Below, piece by piece: positions 1 through 8,899 of a DNA stretch of 64,000 nucleotides; position 1 is the first letter of the stretch, and every line of letters begins with the position of its first letter. The position numbers and the translations under genes were made by a program. Source of the DNA: WRMS01 sp038562165 (lineage in GTDB: Bacteria; Bacillota; Peptococcia; DRI-13; UBA5745). The stretch is taken from the NCBI GenBank assembly GCA_038562165.1, contig JBCFAO010000002.1, positions 1-64,000 on the forward strand, written 5' to 3'. The notes below the pieces were generated by a model, which was not told the origin of the DNA, searched no databases, and was given only the letters and a program-made list of their open reading frames with translations.

Positions 1-2
1 GC

Positions 3-149
3 CGCCTGATTTACAACGACAGCGTGACCAAATTAAACCGTGAAATCCGAATGTTCCCGGTCTCTGCCATTGCCGGGATGCTGGGCTTTGGGCAAAGAGA
101 ATATCTTGTGGAGCAGGCTGACAAGGCGGATATGCCCAGCATGAAATGA
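3..149 (+). CDS. lemA: LemA family protein, C-terminal end (5' truncated by window)
   Basis: Only the last 48 codons are visible, entering in frame 3 and ending at TGA 147-149. The readable tail (RLIYNDSVTKLN, then FPVSAIAGMLGFGQREYL) matches the conserved LemA ending, in which a YN..V..LN segment is followed by FP..IAG..GF and an aromatic pair. LemA proteins are small, helical, membrane-anchored proteins of poorly known function. The next gene encodes a DUF2207 protein and starts within a few bases, and LemA plus DUF2207 is a frequent pairing, which supports the call. The start and any membrane anchor lie outside the window. Confidence 0.8.
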   Translation, partial: RLIYNDSVTKLNREIRMFPVSAIAGMLGFGQREYLVEQADKADMPSMK

Positions 150-157
150 GGTGCCCG

Positions 158-1843
158 ATGCGCAAAAAAGTAAGCGGACTGATTCTATGCTTTGCCTTAT
201 TATTTTCCCTTCCTTTATCGGCTTTTGCGGCAAATCAGGTCAATACCATGGATATTCAGGCTGTCATTTACGAGGACGGTTCCATGTACGTTACACAGGT
301 ATGGGAGGGAGATTTTAACGAGGGAACCGAAAGCTACATTCCCATGAACGCACCCGACTATCTGACCATCAGCCAGCTTATGGTCTCCGACCAAAACGGG
401 AGCTATGAGACGGTTTCGGATTGGAACATTGACTGGAGCTTTGAAGAAAAGGCGAGAAAATGCGGCATCCATGATACGGACAGCGGGTATGAAATCTGCT
501 TTGGCATCAGCCGGTATGGACAAAACCGCTATGCGATTGAATATAAGCTGGACAATGCGGTGGGCGGTTACAGCGACAGGGACGGCGTAAACTTCCGGTT
601 TGTAAACGATGGGATGAACACCACCCCCACCGATGTGGAGGTTGAAATCCGGCTAGCGGACGGCACACCCATCACCGATGAAACCGCCGACATATGGGGT
701 TTTGGCTATGACGGACTGGTGGAATTTTCAGACGGCGCTATTCTGGCCTACACGGAAAGCCCCATTGCTCCCGAAAACCATGTGACGGTACTGTTTTCTT
801 TGGAGAAAGGAATCCTATCCCCCTCGCGGCAAGAACCGGGCAGCTTTGAGGAAGTAAAAGAAACTGCCTTTTCAGGCAGCGATTACGATGATACCGGCGA
901 AGAAGTATCCACATTTGAAGCGATTGTCACGATGCTTTTGTCCATCGGACTTCCCATTGGGCTGATTATCTGGCTTCGCAGGATGAAAAAGAAACATGCG
1001 GAGAAAAAAAGGCAACGATTTACAGAGCGGTTCGGGTATTTCAGGGACATTCCCAACGACGGCAATCTGAGTGCCACCTATGCGCTGGGACGGCTGTTTG
1101 ATGTGTGTGGGGACGGTGCGATTCTTTCCACAGGAATGCTGCGGCTGATTCAGCTTGGCTGCCTGTCCCCTGTGGAAACGCAGCACGTCGGCTTGATGGG
1201 CAAAACCAAAGAAACCGTGAGCCTGCGGCTGGTGGGCAGCAATCATAGCAGTATGAACGAATATGACGAGTACCTTTATACGGTGCTCGAAAGCGCGGCC
1301 GGTTCGGATTCCACTTTGCAGGCAAAGGAACTGGAACACTTTGCAAGTCAAAACGACAAGCTGCTGCGTGCCTACATACAGAAATGCGAAAGCGCAGGCA
1401 GAGCTTGGCTGAATCAAAAAATCTGCCTGAAACGGTGGAACATGCCCGCAAAGCTGACGAATCTGACGCCAACCGGTGAACAGGAGCTGGGCGAGCTGAT
1501 GGGGCTGAAACGGTATCTGACGGATTTTTCACTCATTGCCGAGCGCGGCGTCAAGGAAATGCCGATTTGGAGGGAACTGCTGACCTATGCCATGCTGTTT
1601 GGCATCGCCGATCAGGTGGCGGAGCAGATGAAAGAGCTGTACCCCCAAATTTCTGCCGAGCTGACCGATTACAGCGGGAGCATGGCGACCGCCTATTCCT
1701 ACCACTACTTGCTTTACAACAATATGAAGCAAGCCGAACAGCGGCGTGAGCAGGAAAAACGCAGCGGCGGGGGCGGCGGATTTGCTTCCCTTGGCGGGGG
1801 CGGCGGCTCTATTGGCGGTGGATCAGGCGGCGGAACAAGATAA
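158..1843 (+). CDS. DUF2207 family membrane protein with glycine-rich C-terminus
   Basis: Encodes about 561 residues. The sequence shows a signal peptide at residues 1-25, an extracytoplasmic DUF2207-like domain, one transmembrane helix near residues 250-272 followed by a basic stretch, a cytoplasmic domain, and a tail of about 25 residues made almost only of Gly and Ser. A Gly-rich tail is typical of DUF2207 proteins. I chose ATG 158 because GAGG lies 6 nt upstream. ATG 146 overlaps the lemA stop as ATGA and would add four residues. It is co-transcribed with lemA and the SHOCT gene 24 bp downstream. The family's function is unknown; pairing with LemA suggests an envelope role, which is inference. 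Confidence 0.8.
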   Translation: MRKKVSGLILCFALLFSLPLSAFAANQVNTMDIQAVIYEDGSMYVTQVWEGDFNEGTESYIPMNAPDYLTISQLMVSDQNGSYETVSDWNIDWSFEEKARKCGIHDTDSGYEICFGISRYGQNRYAIEYKLDNAVGGYSDRDGVNFRFVNDGMNTTPTDVEVEIRLADGTPITDETADIWGFGYDGLVEFSDGAILAYTESPIAPENHVTVLFSLEKGILSPSRQEPGSFEEVKETAFSGSDYDDTGEEVSTFEAIVTMLLSIGLPIGLIIWLRRMKKKHAEKKRQRFTERFGYFRDIPNDGNLSATYALGRLFDVCGDGAILSTGMLRLIQLGCLSPVETQHVGLMGKTKETVSLRLVGSNHSSMNEYDEYLYTVLESAAGSDSTLQAKELEHFASQNDKLLRAYIQKCESAGRAWLNQKICLKRWNMPAKLTNLTPTGEQELGELMGLKRYLTDFSLIAERGVKEMPIWRELLTYAMLFGIADQVAEQMKELYPQISAELTDYSGSMATAYSYHYLLYNNMKQAEQRREQEKRSGGGGGFASLGGGGGSIGGGSGGGTR

Positions 1844-1867
1844 TGCGAACAAAAGGAGGAACGGAAT

Positions 1868-2776
1868 ATGGGCTTATTTTCTAAAAAACCCCCTTGCCCC
1901 ATCTGCGGCGGCAAGATTCCACTGATTCTGCCATCGAAAATCGAGGGAGAATATATTTGCAACGATTGTTACAACAAGATTGATATGGGTGCCGACAAGG
2001 AAAGCAATCTGACCATGCAGGGCTTTCGGGAGTATCTGACATTCTACAATCAAAACCAAATACTGAAAGGCCAGTTCGTGGTTTCTGAGCGGATTGATTT
2101 CGGCCTTTGGGATACCAAAATCATCTTTGATTACCAGAACAAGCTGTTCTGCATGAGCAAAAACCCGGATAAAACCGTGTTTGAAGGAAGGCAATTGAAA
2201 TCCTTTACCATCAGGGAAGACAGTACCCCTCTGTTTGAGGGTTCAGCGGCAGGCATACGCCGTTATACCAGCACCGTAACAGAGCGGGCGATGGCGATGG
2301 CACCGCAAATCGCACAGATTGCAGCAAGTAAGCGGATGGCACGAACCCTTGACAGGCTGGACGACGGCAAGGTAAATAACTCCGCACCGGTGCAGTATTT
2401 TGATATTCCTGAACCCTTTCAGGCGTTTCACGTGGAGCTGCATTTCGACCATCCCTACTGGACGGTGCTCAAATGTGATATGGATGGTCCGCGGTTTAAT
2501 AACACCCTCCCGGATGTGAACAACTACCTCCGCTCCTACCAGCAAAGCATAGAAGAAATTGAAAAGCTGGTGGCTGCACTTAGGACGGTAGCCTTTTCCG
2601 GCGTGGCTGAGCAGACTGTTGGCCCCGGTATGATGGGAATGGGGGCGTTACATACCAACATGGCTCCGCCTACCGACGCCATCGAAGAAATCAAAAAATA
2701 CAAGGCGCTCATGGAAGACGGCGTGATTTCCCAGCAGGAGTTTGAGGCAAAGAAAAAGCAGCTCCTTGGGATTTGA
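1868..2776 (+). CDS. Zinc-ribbon (DUF4428-like) and SHOCT domain protein
   Basis: Encodes 302 residues. The N-terminus has a treble-clef-like zinc ribbon: CPICGGKIP near residue 10 and CNDCYNKI near residue 30, two CxxC pairs. The middle (about 60-230) is a DUF4428-type region of mixed beta structure. The last 30 residues are a SHOCT motif (IEEIKKYKALMEDGVISQQEFEAKKKQLL), a short helical oligomerisation module often found at protein ends. A clear AGGAGG-type site lies just before ATG 1868. No membrane segment is visible, so the protein is probably cytoplasmic. It sits in the LemA/DUF2207 cluster. No enzymatic role can be read. Confidence 0.75.
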   Translation: MGLFSKKPPCPICGGKIPLILPSKIEGEYICNDCYNKIDMGADKESNLTMQGFREYLTFYNQNQILKGQFVVSERIDFGLWDTKIIFDYQNKLFCMSKNPDKTVFEGRQLKSFTIREDSTPLFEGSAAGIRRYTSTVTERAMAMAPQIAQIAASKRMARTLDRLDDGKVNNSAPVQYFDIPEPFQAFHVELHFDHPYWTVLKCDMDGPRFNNTLPDVNNYLRSYQQSIEEIEKLVAALRTVAFSGVAEQTVGPGMMGMGALHTNMAPPTDAIEEIKKYKALMEDGVISQQEFEAKKKQLLGI

Positions 2777-2813
2777 AGAAAATCAATCTGTCTATGCGGA
2801 AGGGGGGCATGAC

Positions 2814-2993
2814 ATGACTTACGCCTGCGAGGACTGCGGCTTTTTATTCTGCCGGGCGGGAGCGGTAAAGGAATGCCCTTCCTGTGAGAAACCCCATATT
2901 CGCCCCGCCACTGAGGAAGAAATCGGGAGGCTGGAAAAACTTTTGGAACAGGGAAAAACAAGTTTAGAAATCAAGGAGGGACAGACCTTATGA
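2814..2993 (+). CDS. Small zinc-ribbon protein
   Basis: Encodes 59 residues. Two CxxC-type knuckles are visible, CEDCGF near residue 5 and CPSCEK near residue 21, the rubredoxin-like/zinc-ribbon pattern, followed by a charged helix. The start at ATG 2814 is set by a GGAAGGGGGG stretch a few bases upstream. A longer reading from 2742 would overlap the SHOCT gene and has no ribosome site. The stop overlaps the next gene's start (ATGA at 2990-2993), so it is likely translationally coupled to the giant surface protein. Function unknown; a metal-binding or nucleic-acid-binding role is inference. Confidence 0.65.
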   Translation: MTYACEDCGFLFCRAGAVKECPSCEKPHIRPATEEEIGRLEKLLEQGKTSLEIKEGQTL

Positions 2994-5900
2994 ACAAACG
3001 ACTACTCAGTATGTTTCTTGCGCTGTGCATGATTGTGACCATGCTGCCGGTATCGGCAATGGCGGAAGAAAACCATACGACCATTGGCGGGAGCGGAGAA
3101 ATTATCAGCTTTGCACCGCTGACAGAAACCAAAAAAGCGGTATCACTCGGAACATCCATTGAAGATTTGGAATTGCCCGAAACGCTGACCGCCACAGTGC
3201 GGACAGCCGTGCCTGCCGATGAAAATTCCACACAGGATTCCGGCAGTTCGGAAATTGCAACTCCCACAACGGCCTCCGAGCCTGAATGGAAAGAAACCAC
3301 CGGGGATATTCCGGTGGAATGGGCCTCGTCCGACTATGACATGGATACCGAGGGCGCATATGTCTTTACGCCGGTGATCGTGGGCTATACGGTCAGCGCC
3401 CCGCTACCGGAGCTTACCGTGACGGTGGGTGAAATGCCGCCAATCGCGGCGGCACTTGGGTTGGTTACTCCCATGTCTGCCACCAATTACGGCATATGGG
3501 TTGGCGGCGTGGAGGTGACCAGTGCGAACAAAGCGGATGTGCTTGGCACAGCAGATGGCGATGGCGCAACCGTCACCTATGACCCAGATACCTCTACCCT
3601 TACTCTTGACAATGCGACCATCAACACAGCGCATGATGCAGTGTGGATAGACTCTGTTACCCAAGGCAAATACGGCATATATGCGACGGAAGACCTTAAT
3701 ATTAATATGGTTGGTGATAGCACAATCCTGGGGCAAAATTATACAAACAACGCCAGCTTGGGCATTTATACAGGTGGCGATTTGGTGATTAAAGGAAACG
3801 GCAGCCTCAATGTCAGTGGCGGCACAGGAAAGGTTAGCTCTGGCATATACAGTCGTGGAAATATTACAATTGAAGGCGGAGAGATTACGGCTACCAGTGC
3901 AGCGGCAGATAATATCTCCGTTGCAATAGTCTCCATAAGTGGGGTAACGATTTCCGATGGCGTAGTAACCGCAACCGGCTCTGCGGCAGGAATAATGGGT
4001 GCAGTATCCATCACGGGTGGCGATGTGACAGTCCAAAGTGATACGCAGGCACTGAACGGCAGCTTAACAACTTCGGGCTATGAGGGATGCTCCGTTACTG
4101 CAAGCACCAATAAGAGCGGGGATGGTGCAGATACGTATAATGCGGCGAATCTCGCAACCTACAAATACATCAAGGTTGAGCCGGGCGCAACACCGCCTGT
4201 GTTTTCGGAGGTTGGCGACCGCACAGCTCTCCAGTCTGCCATAACCAGTGCGGCAGGCGATTTGAATTTGAAGCTTTCCGATAGTTATAGCGACACTGGG
4301 ACAATCACGATTCCCAGCACTTGTAACTATAACATCACCATTGACCTAAACGGAAAAACGCTTAACGGCGGCTCTGGTTCTGCCATCTCACACGAAGGCA
4401 GCGGTACGCTGACCATTACCGACAGTAAGGGCGGCGGCATGGTGACAAGTAAAACGGCAATTGGGACGATTCGTGCAGGAAATTACAGCACCGTGAACAT
4501 TTCCGGCGGAACGGTAAGCGCGACAGGTAGTAGCGGTCATGCGATTCATAGTGCCAACACAACCTTAAATATTTCCGGCGGAACGGTAAGCGCGGCAGGC
4601 AGCAGCAGTTATGCGATTTATAGCCCTAACGAGTTCGCCCAATTGAACATATCGGGCGGCACGATAAGCGCCGTCAACAATATTGCGATCTTCTTCCCAA
4701 AGACTACTATTCAAACCGGAACAACCGCCATTATTCAAGGCGGCACGAAAGCAATGATATATGCGCCGACGTTGAGCAGCGGCGTGCAGGGCGGGGCAAG
4801 CACGAGTTATGACGGGGGCGGTTCGGTGGCTTATGTCGCAGGAAATATCGCAGCCTACAAATACTTAAAGTTTGGGCTTGACGTCATATCGCCTGTGCTT
4901 TCATCAGGGAGCGTAAACCGCACAAGCGACACAGCGGCTACAATCGACTTTACCACCGACAAGGCGGGTACAGCGTATTACCTTGTTAAGGACAGCGGCG
5001 TGTCCGCTCCCACGAGTGCGGAGGTAAAAGAGGGTGCTTCTCTCGGCGCGGTTTCGGCGGGCGCAGTAACGAACCAATCCGTTACTCTGACGGTGGGGGC
5101 AAAAGATATTTATGTGGTCGTGGAGGATTCGGCGGGTAATATCAGCACCCCATTAAAAATACCGGCGGCAGCGTATGCCGCGCCGCTTGTCAACGCAAGC
5201 ATCTCCCCAGACACGGCAACCTTTGATCTGAATCCAAACGGGGCAAATCATACGGACATTGACGTAACACTTACGCCGGGTAGCTATGTGTTTAACTCAA
5301 TCAAAAACAGCGGAGTGCCTCTTTTTATCCTTTCTGACTATACTCCCAACGAAGGAGACAGCTACACGCTTAAAAAAAGCTATCTTTCCTCATTGGGCGA
5401 GGGCAGTGCAACCATCACCTTCCACATGAGCGGCGGCACATACCCCACTCTTGCGCTAACGATTACGGATACAAGGACGGCATTGACCTCTGTCGCTATC
5501 AGCAATACCACGCCAAAATACGGAGATACACTGTCGGCAACAATTGAGCCAAGCGCAGCGACCGTCACATACAATTGGAAAGCGGACGACTCACCAGTCG
5601 GCACCGGTACGACTTATGAGGTCAAAGCCGCCGACATTGGCAAAGCAATCACCCTAACCGTAACAGGAACAGGGACATATAAAGGCGCAGTCACCAGCCC
5701 TGCGACCTCTGCCGTCGCCGCAAGAGATTACAGCGTTACGGTGGCTTCCTCCAAGAGCGTGGCACAGGGCTTGGGAGTATCCTCCCTTCCCGCAGCAGCC
5801 GCAGGATCGGTAACCGGCACACTGACCTGGTACTCAAACAGCGAACGCACAATTGCGGCTGTTGACACCGACATTAGCGCGCTCGGCGTCGGCGGCTCGG

Positions 5901-8383
5901 TTACGCTGTATTGGAGCTTTACCGCAACCACAACAGGCTATGTTACAACGCCCAAGACTGGGGAGTGCGTAGTGACAATCGTCAGCGGCGCAGCGCAAAC
6001 ACTCTCCTTCGCGCAAAGCACAGTCACAAAGACAGTAGGAGATCCCATATTCACAAACGTGCTCACCCACAGCGTTGGCACAGGTGCAGTAACCTATTCA
6101 AGCAGCAATACGGGTGTTGCCACGGTGAATCCCACAACCGGCGCAGTGTCGATTGCCGGTGCAGGAACCACAACTATTACGGCAAATGCGGCTATGGTTC
6201 CGGGTGCGTATGCCCCGGGCAGCGCATCGTTCACACTGACGGTAAACGCGCCGGCAAAAAGCGTGTCTGTCGGCCCACAAATCGGCACAGCTACCGCAGG
6301 CACGGCGGGCAGCTTAACCTATACTGTGACGACGGCGAATATCACCAACGGAACATACGCCGTGAGCATTGCAAACCTGCCGACTGGCGTAACCATTGGC
6401 AACAGCGGCAATGTGACAATTTCGGGCAACAGCGGAACATTGACCCTGACCGTTGTGGATACGGCGGCAGCGGGAACGACCGGCACACTGGTGCTGACGC
6501 TTGATGGCGCAACCTCTGCGGCGTTCAGTATCGTAATCGGAGAACCCGCGCCCGCTACCACCCACACCGTCACCTTCAACCCGAACGGCGGCACGGTCAG
6601 TGAAACTTCACGCTCGGTTGCACCTGGTACGGCGGTAGGGGCACTTCCGACACCGACACGCTCCGGCAGTTACAGCTTTGACGGCTGGTATACGGCGGCA
6701 AGCGGTGGAACTCAAATCTCCGCAAGCACAACCGTCAGTGCAAATGTGACCTACTATGCCCATTGGACTTACACCGGCGGCGGTGGCTCTGGAAGTGGCG
6801 GCGGCAGCTCCTCAAACGACAACAGCAGCCCTGTCATCGTCACCCCACCCGCACCGGATAAGCCGAATTCACACACTCAGGGAGAAATCAAGGTTCCCGG
6901 CACAGTGGACGGCAAGGGCAATGTCACAGTGAGCATCACTGACAAAACTGTGACTGACGCTTTTAACAAGGCATTGGCTGAGGCCAAGAAAAACGGCACG
7001 GAGCAAAATGGCATCACGGTGGTTCTCCGTGTGGATACCGGCAACAAAACCGGCTCCAATGTTACGGTCAATCTGCCAAAGGCCGTGCAGGATACCATCA
7101 TTGCAAAGAAAATCGTCAACACCATTGTGGTGGTAGATAACCCCGACATCCGAATCGGCATGGATTTGGCTACCGTGCAGGAAATCAACAAACAGGCAAA
7201 ATCCGATGTCAACATCGCAGCCACACGCACCGACAGCGGCAAGCTGACCGGTGATGCAAAAAAAGCCATCGGCAGCCGCCCGGTATTTGACCTCAAGGTG
7301 AACTATGGCAACGGCAAGGCAGTCAGCAGCTTCGGCGCAGGCAGCGTGTCGGTAACTATTCCCTACACTCTCGGCGCAAATGAAAACGCAGGAAATGTGC
7401 AGGCGGTCTATGTGGATGCCAAGGGCAAGGTACACTGGCTCACAAACTCGGTCTATGACAGTGCGGAAAAGGTACTGCGCTTCAGCACCGATCATTTTTC
7501 CACCTACGGCATCGGCTATAAACAGGCCAACACCGCATTTACTGACATTGCAGGCCATTGGGCAAAGGAAGATATTGAGTTTGTGGCAAGCCGCGGACTG
7601 TTCAGCGGAACTTCTGAAACCAAGTTCAGCCCGAACACCGCCATGACAAGAGGAATGTTCGTCACGGCGCTGGGGAGGCTTGCAAACGCCGATGTGAGCG
7701 GCTACGCAAAGAGCAGCTTCAGTGATGTGCAAGACGACGCCTACTATATGGGCTACATTGAGTGGGCAAGCAAAAATAACATTGTAAACGGGGTTGGCAA
7801 TGGAAAGTTTGCCCCGGATCAGTCCATCACCCGTGAGCAGATGGCGGTCATTATGAGCAATTATGCCAAGACCATCGGTTATACTCTGCCGAAGGTTCAT
7901 ATCGAAAACATCTTCGCTGACAATGGCAAGATCAGTACCTACGCCAAAGAAGCCGTAAAGCAAATGCAGATGGCAGGGGTTATCAGCGGCAAAAACGGCA
8001 ATCTCTTTGACCCGCAGGGTACAGCCACAAGAGCCGAGGTGTCCGCTGTTCTGCGCCGCTTTGTGGAGCTGGCGATTTCCAGCGACACAGCGCAGGGATG
8101 GTCCATGAACGATTCCGGCAAATGGATGTACTTCAAGGACGGCAAGCCACTCACCGGCAAGCAGGACATCGACGGGGCGACCTATACCTTTGACCAGTAC
8201 GGTGTGACAGCGGATGTGCCGAAGAATTTGAGGTACACCACCTACACCGTGCAAAAGGGCGATAGCTTCTGGAGCATATCCCGCAAGCTGGGCTGCCCCA
8301 TGAGCGAGCTGGAACGACTGAACAACAAGAGCCGGTTTTCTCTTATTCTCCCCGGCGAGGTGCTGAGAGTACCGGAGAAGTAA
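2990..8383 (+). CDS. Giant secreted surface protein: Ig-like, InlB-type repeat, three SLH domains, LysM
   Basis: Encodes 1797 residues. A signal peptide covers residues 1-25. The N-terminal part carries an InlB-like strand module and a long region of repeated ISGGTVSA-type beta-helix units (about 430-590). A bacterial Ig-like group 2 domain (TVTKTVGDP...SSNTGVATVN) lies near 1000-1085, and a Listeria-Bacteroides repeat (FNPNGG...FDGWYT...YYAHW) near 1190-1262, then a Gly/Ser linker. Three SLH domains follow (about 1515-1565, 1574-1630, 1640-1690), then a choline-binding-like GKWMYFKDGKPLTG repeat and a C-terminal LysM domain (YTVQKGDSFWSISRKLG, 1749-1797). SLH and LysM modules bind secondary cell-wall polymer and peptidoglycan, so the protein is wall-anchored. 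It resembles the product of 50491-56163 in plan. The LysM tail after SLH is unusual. Confidence 0.9.
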   Translation: MNKRLLSMFLALCMIVTMLPVSAMAEENHTTIGGSGEIISFAPLTETKKAVSLGTSIEDLELPETLTATVRTAVPADENSTQDSGSSEIATPTTASEPEWKETTGDIPVEWASSDYDMDTEGAYVFTPVIVGYTVSAPLPELTVTVGEMPPIAAALGLVTPMSATNYGIWVGGVEVTSANKADVLGTADGDGATVTYDPDTSTLTLDNATINTAHDAVWIDSVTQGKYGIYATEDLNINMVGDSTILGQNYTNNASLGIYTGGDLVIKGNGSLNVSGGTGKVSSGIYSRGNITIEGGEITATSAAADNISVAIVSISGVTISDGVVTATGSAAGIMGAVSITGGDVTVQSDTQALNGSLTTSGYEGCSVTASTNKSGDGADTYNAANLATYKYIKVEPGATPPVFSEVGDRTALQSAITSAAGDLNLKLSDSYSDTGTITIPSTCNYNITIDLNGKTLNGGSGSAISHEGSGTLTITDSKGGGMVTSKTAIGTIRAGNYSTVNISGGTVSATGSSGHAIHSANTTLNISGGTVSAAGSSSYAIYSPNEFAQLNISGGTISAVNNIAIFFPKTTIQTGTTAIIQGGTKAMIYAPTLSSGVQGGASTSYDGGGSVAYVAGNIAAYKYLKFGLDVISPVLSSGSVNRTSDTAATIDFTTDKAGTAYYLVKDSGVSAPTSAEVKEGASLGAVSAGAVTNQSVTLTVGAKDIYVVVEDSAGNISTPLKIPAAAYAAPLVNASISPDTATFDLNPNGANHTDIDVTLTPGSYVFNSIKNSGVPLFILSDYTPNEGDSYTLKKSYLSSLGEGSATITFHMSGGTYPTLALTITDTRTALTSVAISNTTPKYGDTLSATIEPSAATVTYNWKADDSPVGTGTTYEVKAADIGKAITLTVTGTGTYKGAVTSPATSAVAARDYSVTVASSKSVAQGLGVSSLPAAAAGSVTGTLTWYSNSERTIAAVDTDISALGVGGSVTLYWSFTATTTGYVTTPKTGECVVTIVSGAAQTLSFAQSTVTKTVGDPIFTNVLTHSVGTGAVTYSSSNTGVATVNPTTGAVSIAGAGTTTITANAAMVPGAYAPGSASFTLTVNAPAKSVSVGPQIGTATAGTAGSLTYTVTTANITNGTYAVSIANLPTGVTIGNSGNVTISGNSGTLTLTVVDTAAAGTTGTLVLTLDGATSAAFSIVIGEPAPATTHTVTFNPNGGTVSETSRSVAPGTAVGALPTPTRSGSYSFDGWYTAASGGTQISASTTVSANVTYYAHWTYTGGGGSGSGGGSSSNDNSSPVIVTPPAPDKPNSHTQGEIKVPGTVDGKGNVTVSITDKTVTDAFNKALAEAKKNGTEQNGITVVLRVDTGNKTGSNVTVNLPKAVQDTIIAKKIVNTIVVVDNPDIRIGMDLATVQEINKQAKSDVNIAATRTDSGKLTGDAKKAIGSRPVFDLKVNYGNGKAVSSFGAGSVSVTIPYTLGANENAGNVQAVYVDAKGKVHWLTNSVYDSAEKVLRFSTDHFSTYGIGYKQANTAFTDIAGHWAKEDIEFVASRGLFSGTSETKFSPNTAMTRGMFVTALGRLANADVSGYAKSSFSDVQDDAYYMGYIEWASKNNIVNGVGNGKFAPDQSITREQMAVIMSNYAKTIGYTLPKVHIENIFADNGKISTYAKEAVKQMQMAGVISGKNGNLFDPQGTATRAEVSAVLRRFVELAISSDTAQGWSMNDSGKWMYFKDGKPLTGKQDIDGATYTFDQYGVTADVPKNLRYTTYTVQKGDSFWSISRKLGCPMSELERLNNKSRFSLILPGEVLRVPEK

Positions 8384-8397
8384 AATAACAAATCAAT

Positions 8398-8487
8398 AGA
8401 GCTATGGGCAAACCCGGCTAAAGCCGGGGACGCAAAGCCGAGGGTCTAAGGTGTTTCAGGACACTATGATAGTCTGGCTGCTGAAAG
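8398..8487 (+). promoter_or_regulatory. Cyclic di-GMP-I (GEMM-I) riboswitch
   Basis: The stretch contains the GEMM-I hallmarks in order: GGGCAAACC, a P2 stem CCCGGC-taaa-GCCGGG with a GNRA-like cap, the highly conserved GACGCAAAGCC linker, a second arm with GGTCTAAGGTG, and a closing TCTGGCTGC. c-di-GMP-I riboswitches control motility, matrix and surface genes. It starts about 15 nt after the stop of the giant SLH/LysM gene, so it cannot control that gene's translation from its 5' end. What it controls downstream is unclear. Exact ends were set by eye. Confidence 0.85.
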
Positions 8488-8494
8488 TCTGCGA

Positions 8495-8537
8495 AGCCTG
8501 CCCTCTTAGTCATGGAGGGTAGGCTTTTGCGGGTTTT
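8495..8537 (+). terminator. Hairpin after riboswitch, possible expression-platform terminator
   Basis: AGCCTGCCCTC (8495-8505) pairs with GAGGGTAGGCT (8515-8525), 11 bp with one G-U pair, followed by TTTGCGGGTTTT. The U-run is interrupted, so termination would be imperfect. The position just after the c-di-GMP aptamer is where an expression platform is expected. Confidence 0.55.
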
Positions 8538-8557
8538 AACGGATGCTTCAGGTATCA

Positions 8558-8641
8558 GGATACCGGCTTTCGCTGTGCTATAGCGAGAGAGGTATCCGCA
8601 TGAAGATATTTAGGTTTTGTCCCTTTCCGAGGTGTAAATAG
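8558..8641 (+). other. Hairpin overlapping the ribosome site of a 13-codon ORF
   Basis: GGATACC (8558-8564) pairs with GGTATCC (8591-8597), and TTTCGCT (8568-8574) with AGCGAGA (8582-8588). The 3' arm contains GAGAGG (8587-8592), 7 nt before ATG 8600. That ORF (8600-8641) reads MKIFRFCPFPRCK and stops at TAG. GGATACC can instead pair with GGTAT at 8551-8555, so two exclusive folds exist. Whether the ORF is translated cannot be read from sequence. Confidence 0.4.
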
Positions 8642-8698
8642 AGACAGAGCAACTGGTACATACCCTCCTTCACCTCTACAATTTAATTATGCAAGGTT

Positions 8699-8741
8699 AA
8701 AAAAGTCAGCACTTTGCCGTGGGCATCGTGCTGACTTTTTT
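8699..8741 (+). terminator. Rho-independent terminator
   Basis: AAAAGTCAGCAC pairs with GTGCTGACTTTT across a loop of about 15 nt, with A-run before and T-run after. It would work in both directions and closes the riboswitch transcript. Confidence 0.8.
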
Positions 8742-8899
8742 CTTTCGACAAGAAAATCTATACAGCGACTAAATATTCCAAATAATGGGATGTTTTTCGC
8801 TGTTTTTTATATAGGAGAAGTTATTCCGCGCTGCCGCTCTCCTCCGCTTCTGACATTTTGATTCACCATCAAAATTTCAGAAAACGGAGGACAAGCCAT

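Larger units (their letters stand above)
8384..8899. other. 516-bp non-coding region
   Basis: No conventional gene is visible. It holds the c-di-GMP-I riboswitch, its hairpin, the second switch-like hairpin with a 13-codon ORF, a bidirectional terminator, and about 150 bp upstream of the sigma-like pseudogene in which I recognise only the GGAGG ribosome site at 8886-8890. Confidence 0.7.

Noticed and set aside
6869..8254. 461-codon open frame on the minus strand inside the first giant SLH gene
   Set aside because: It is antisense to clear SLH and LysM coding sequence, has no ribosome site and shows no recognisable domain. It is a shadow of repetitive, GC-biased coding DNA.
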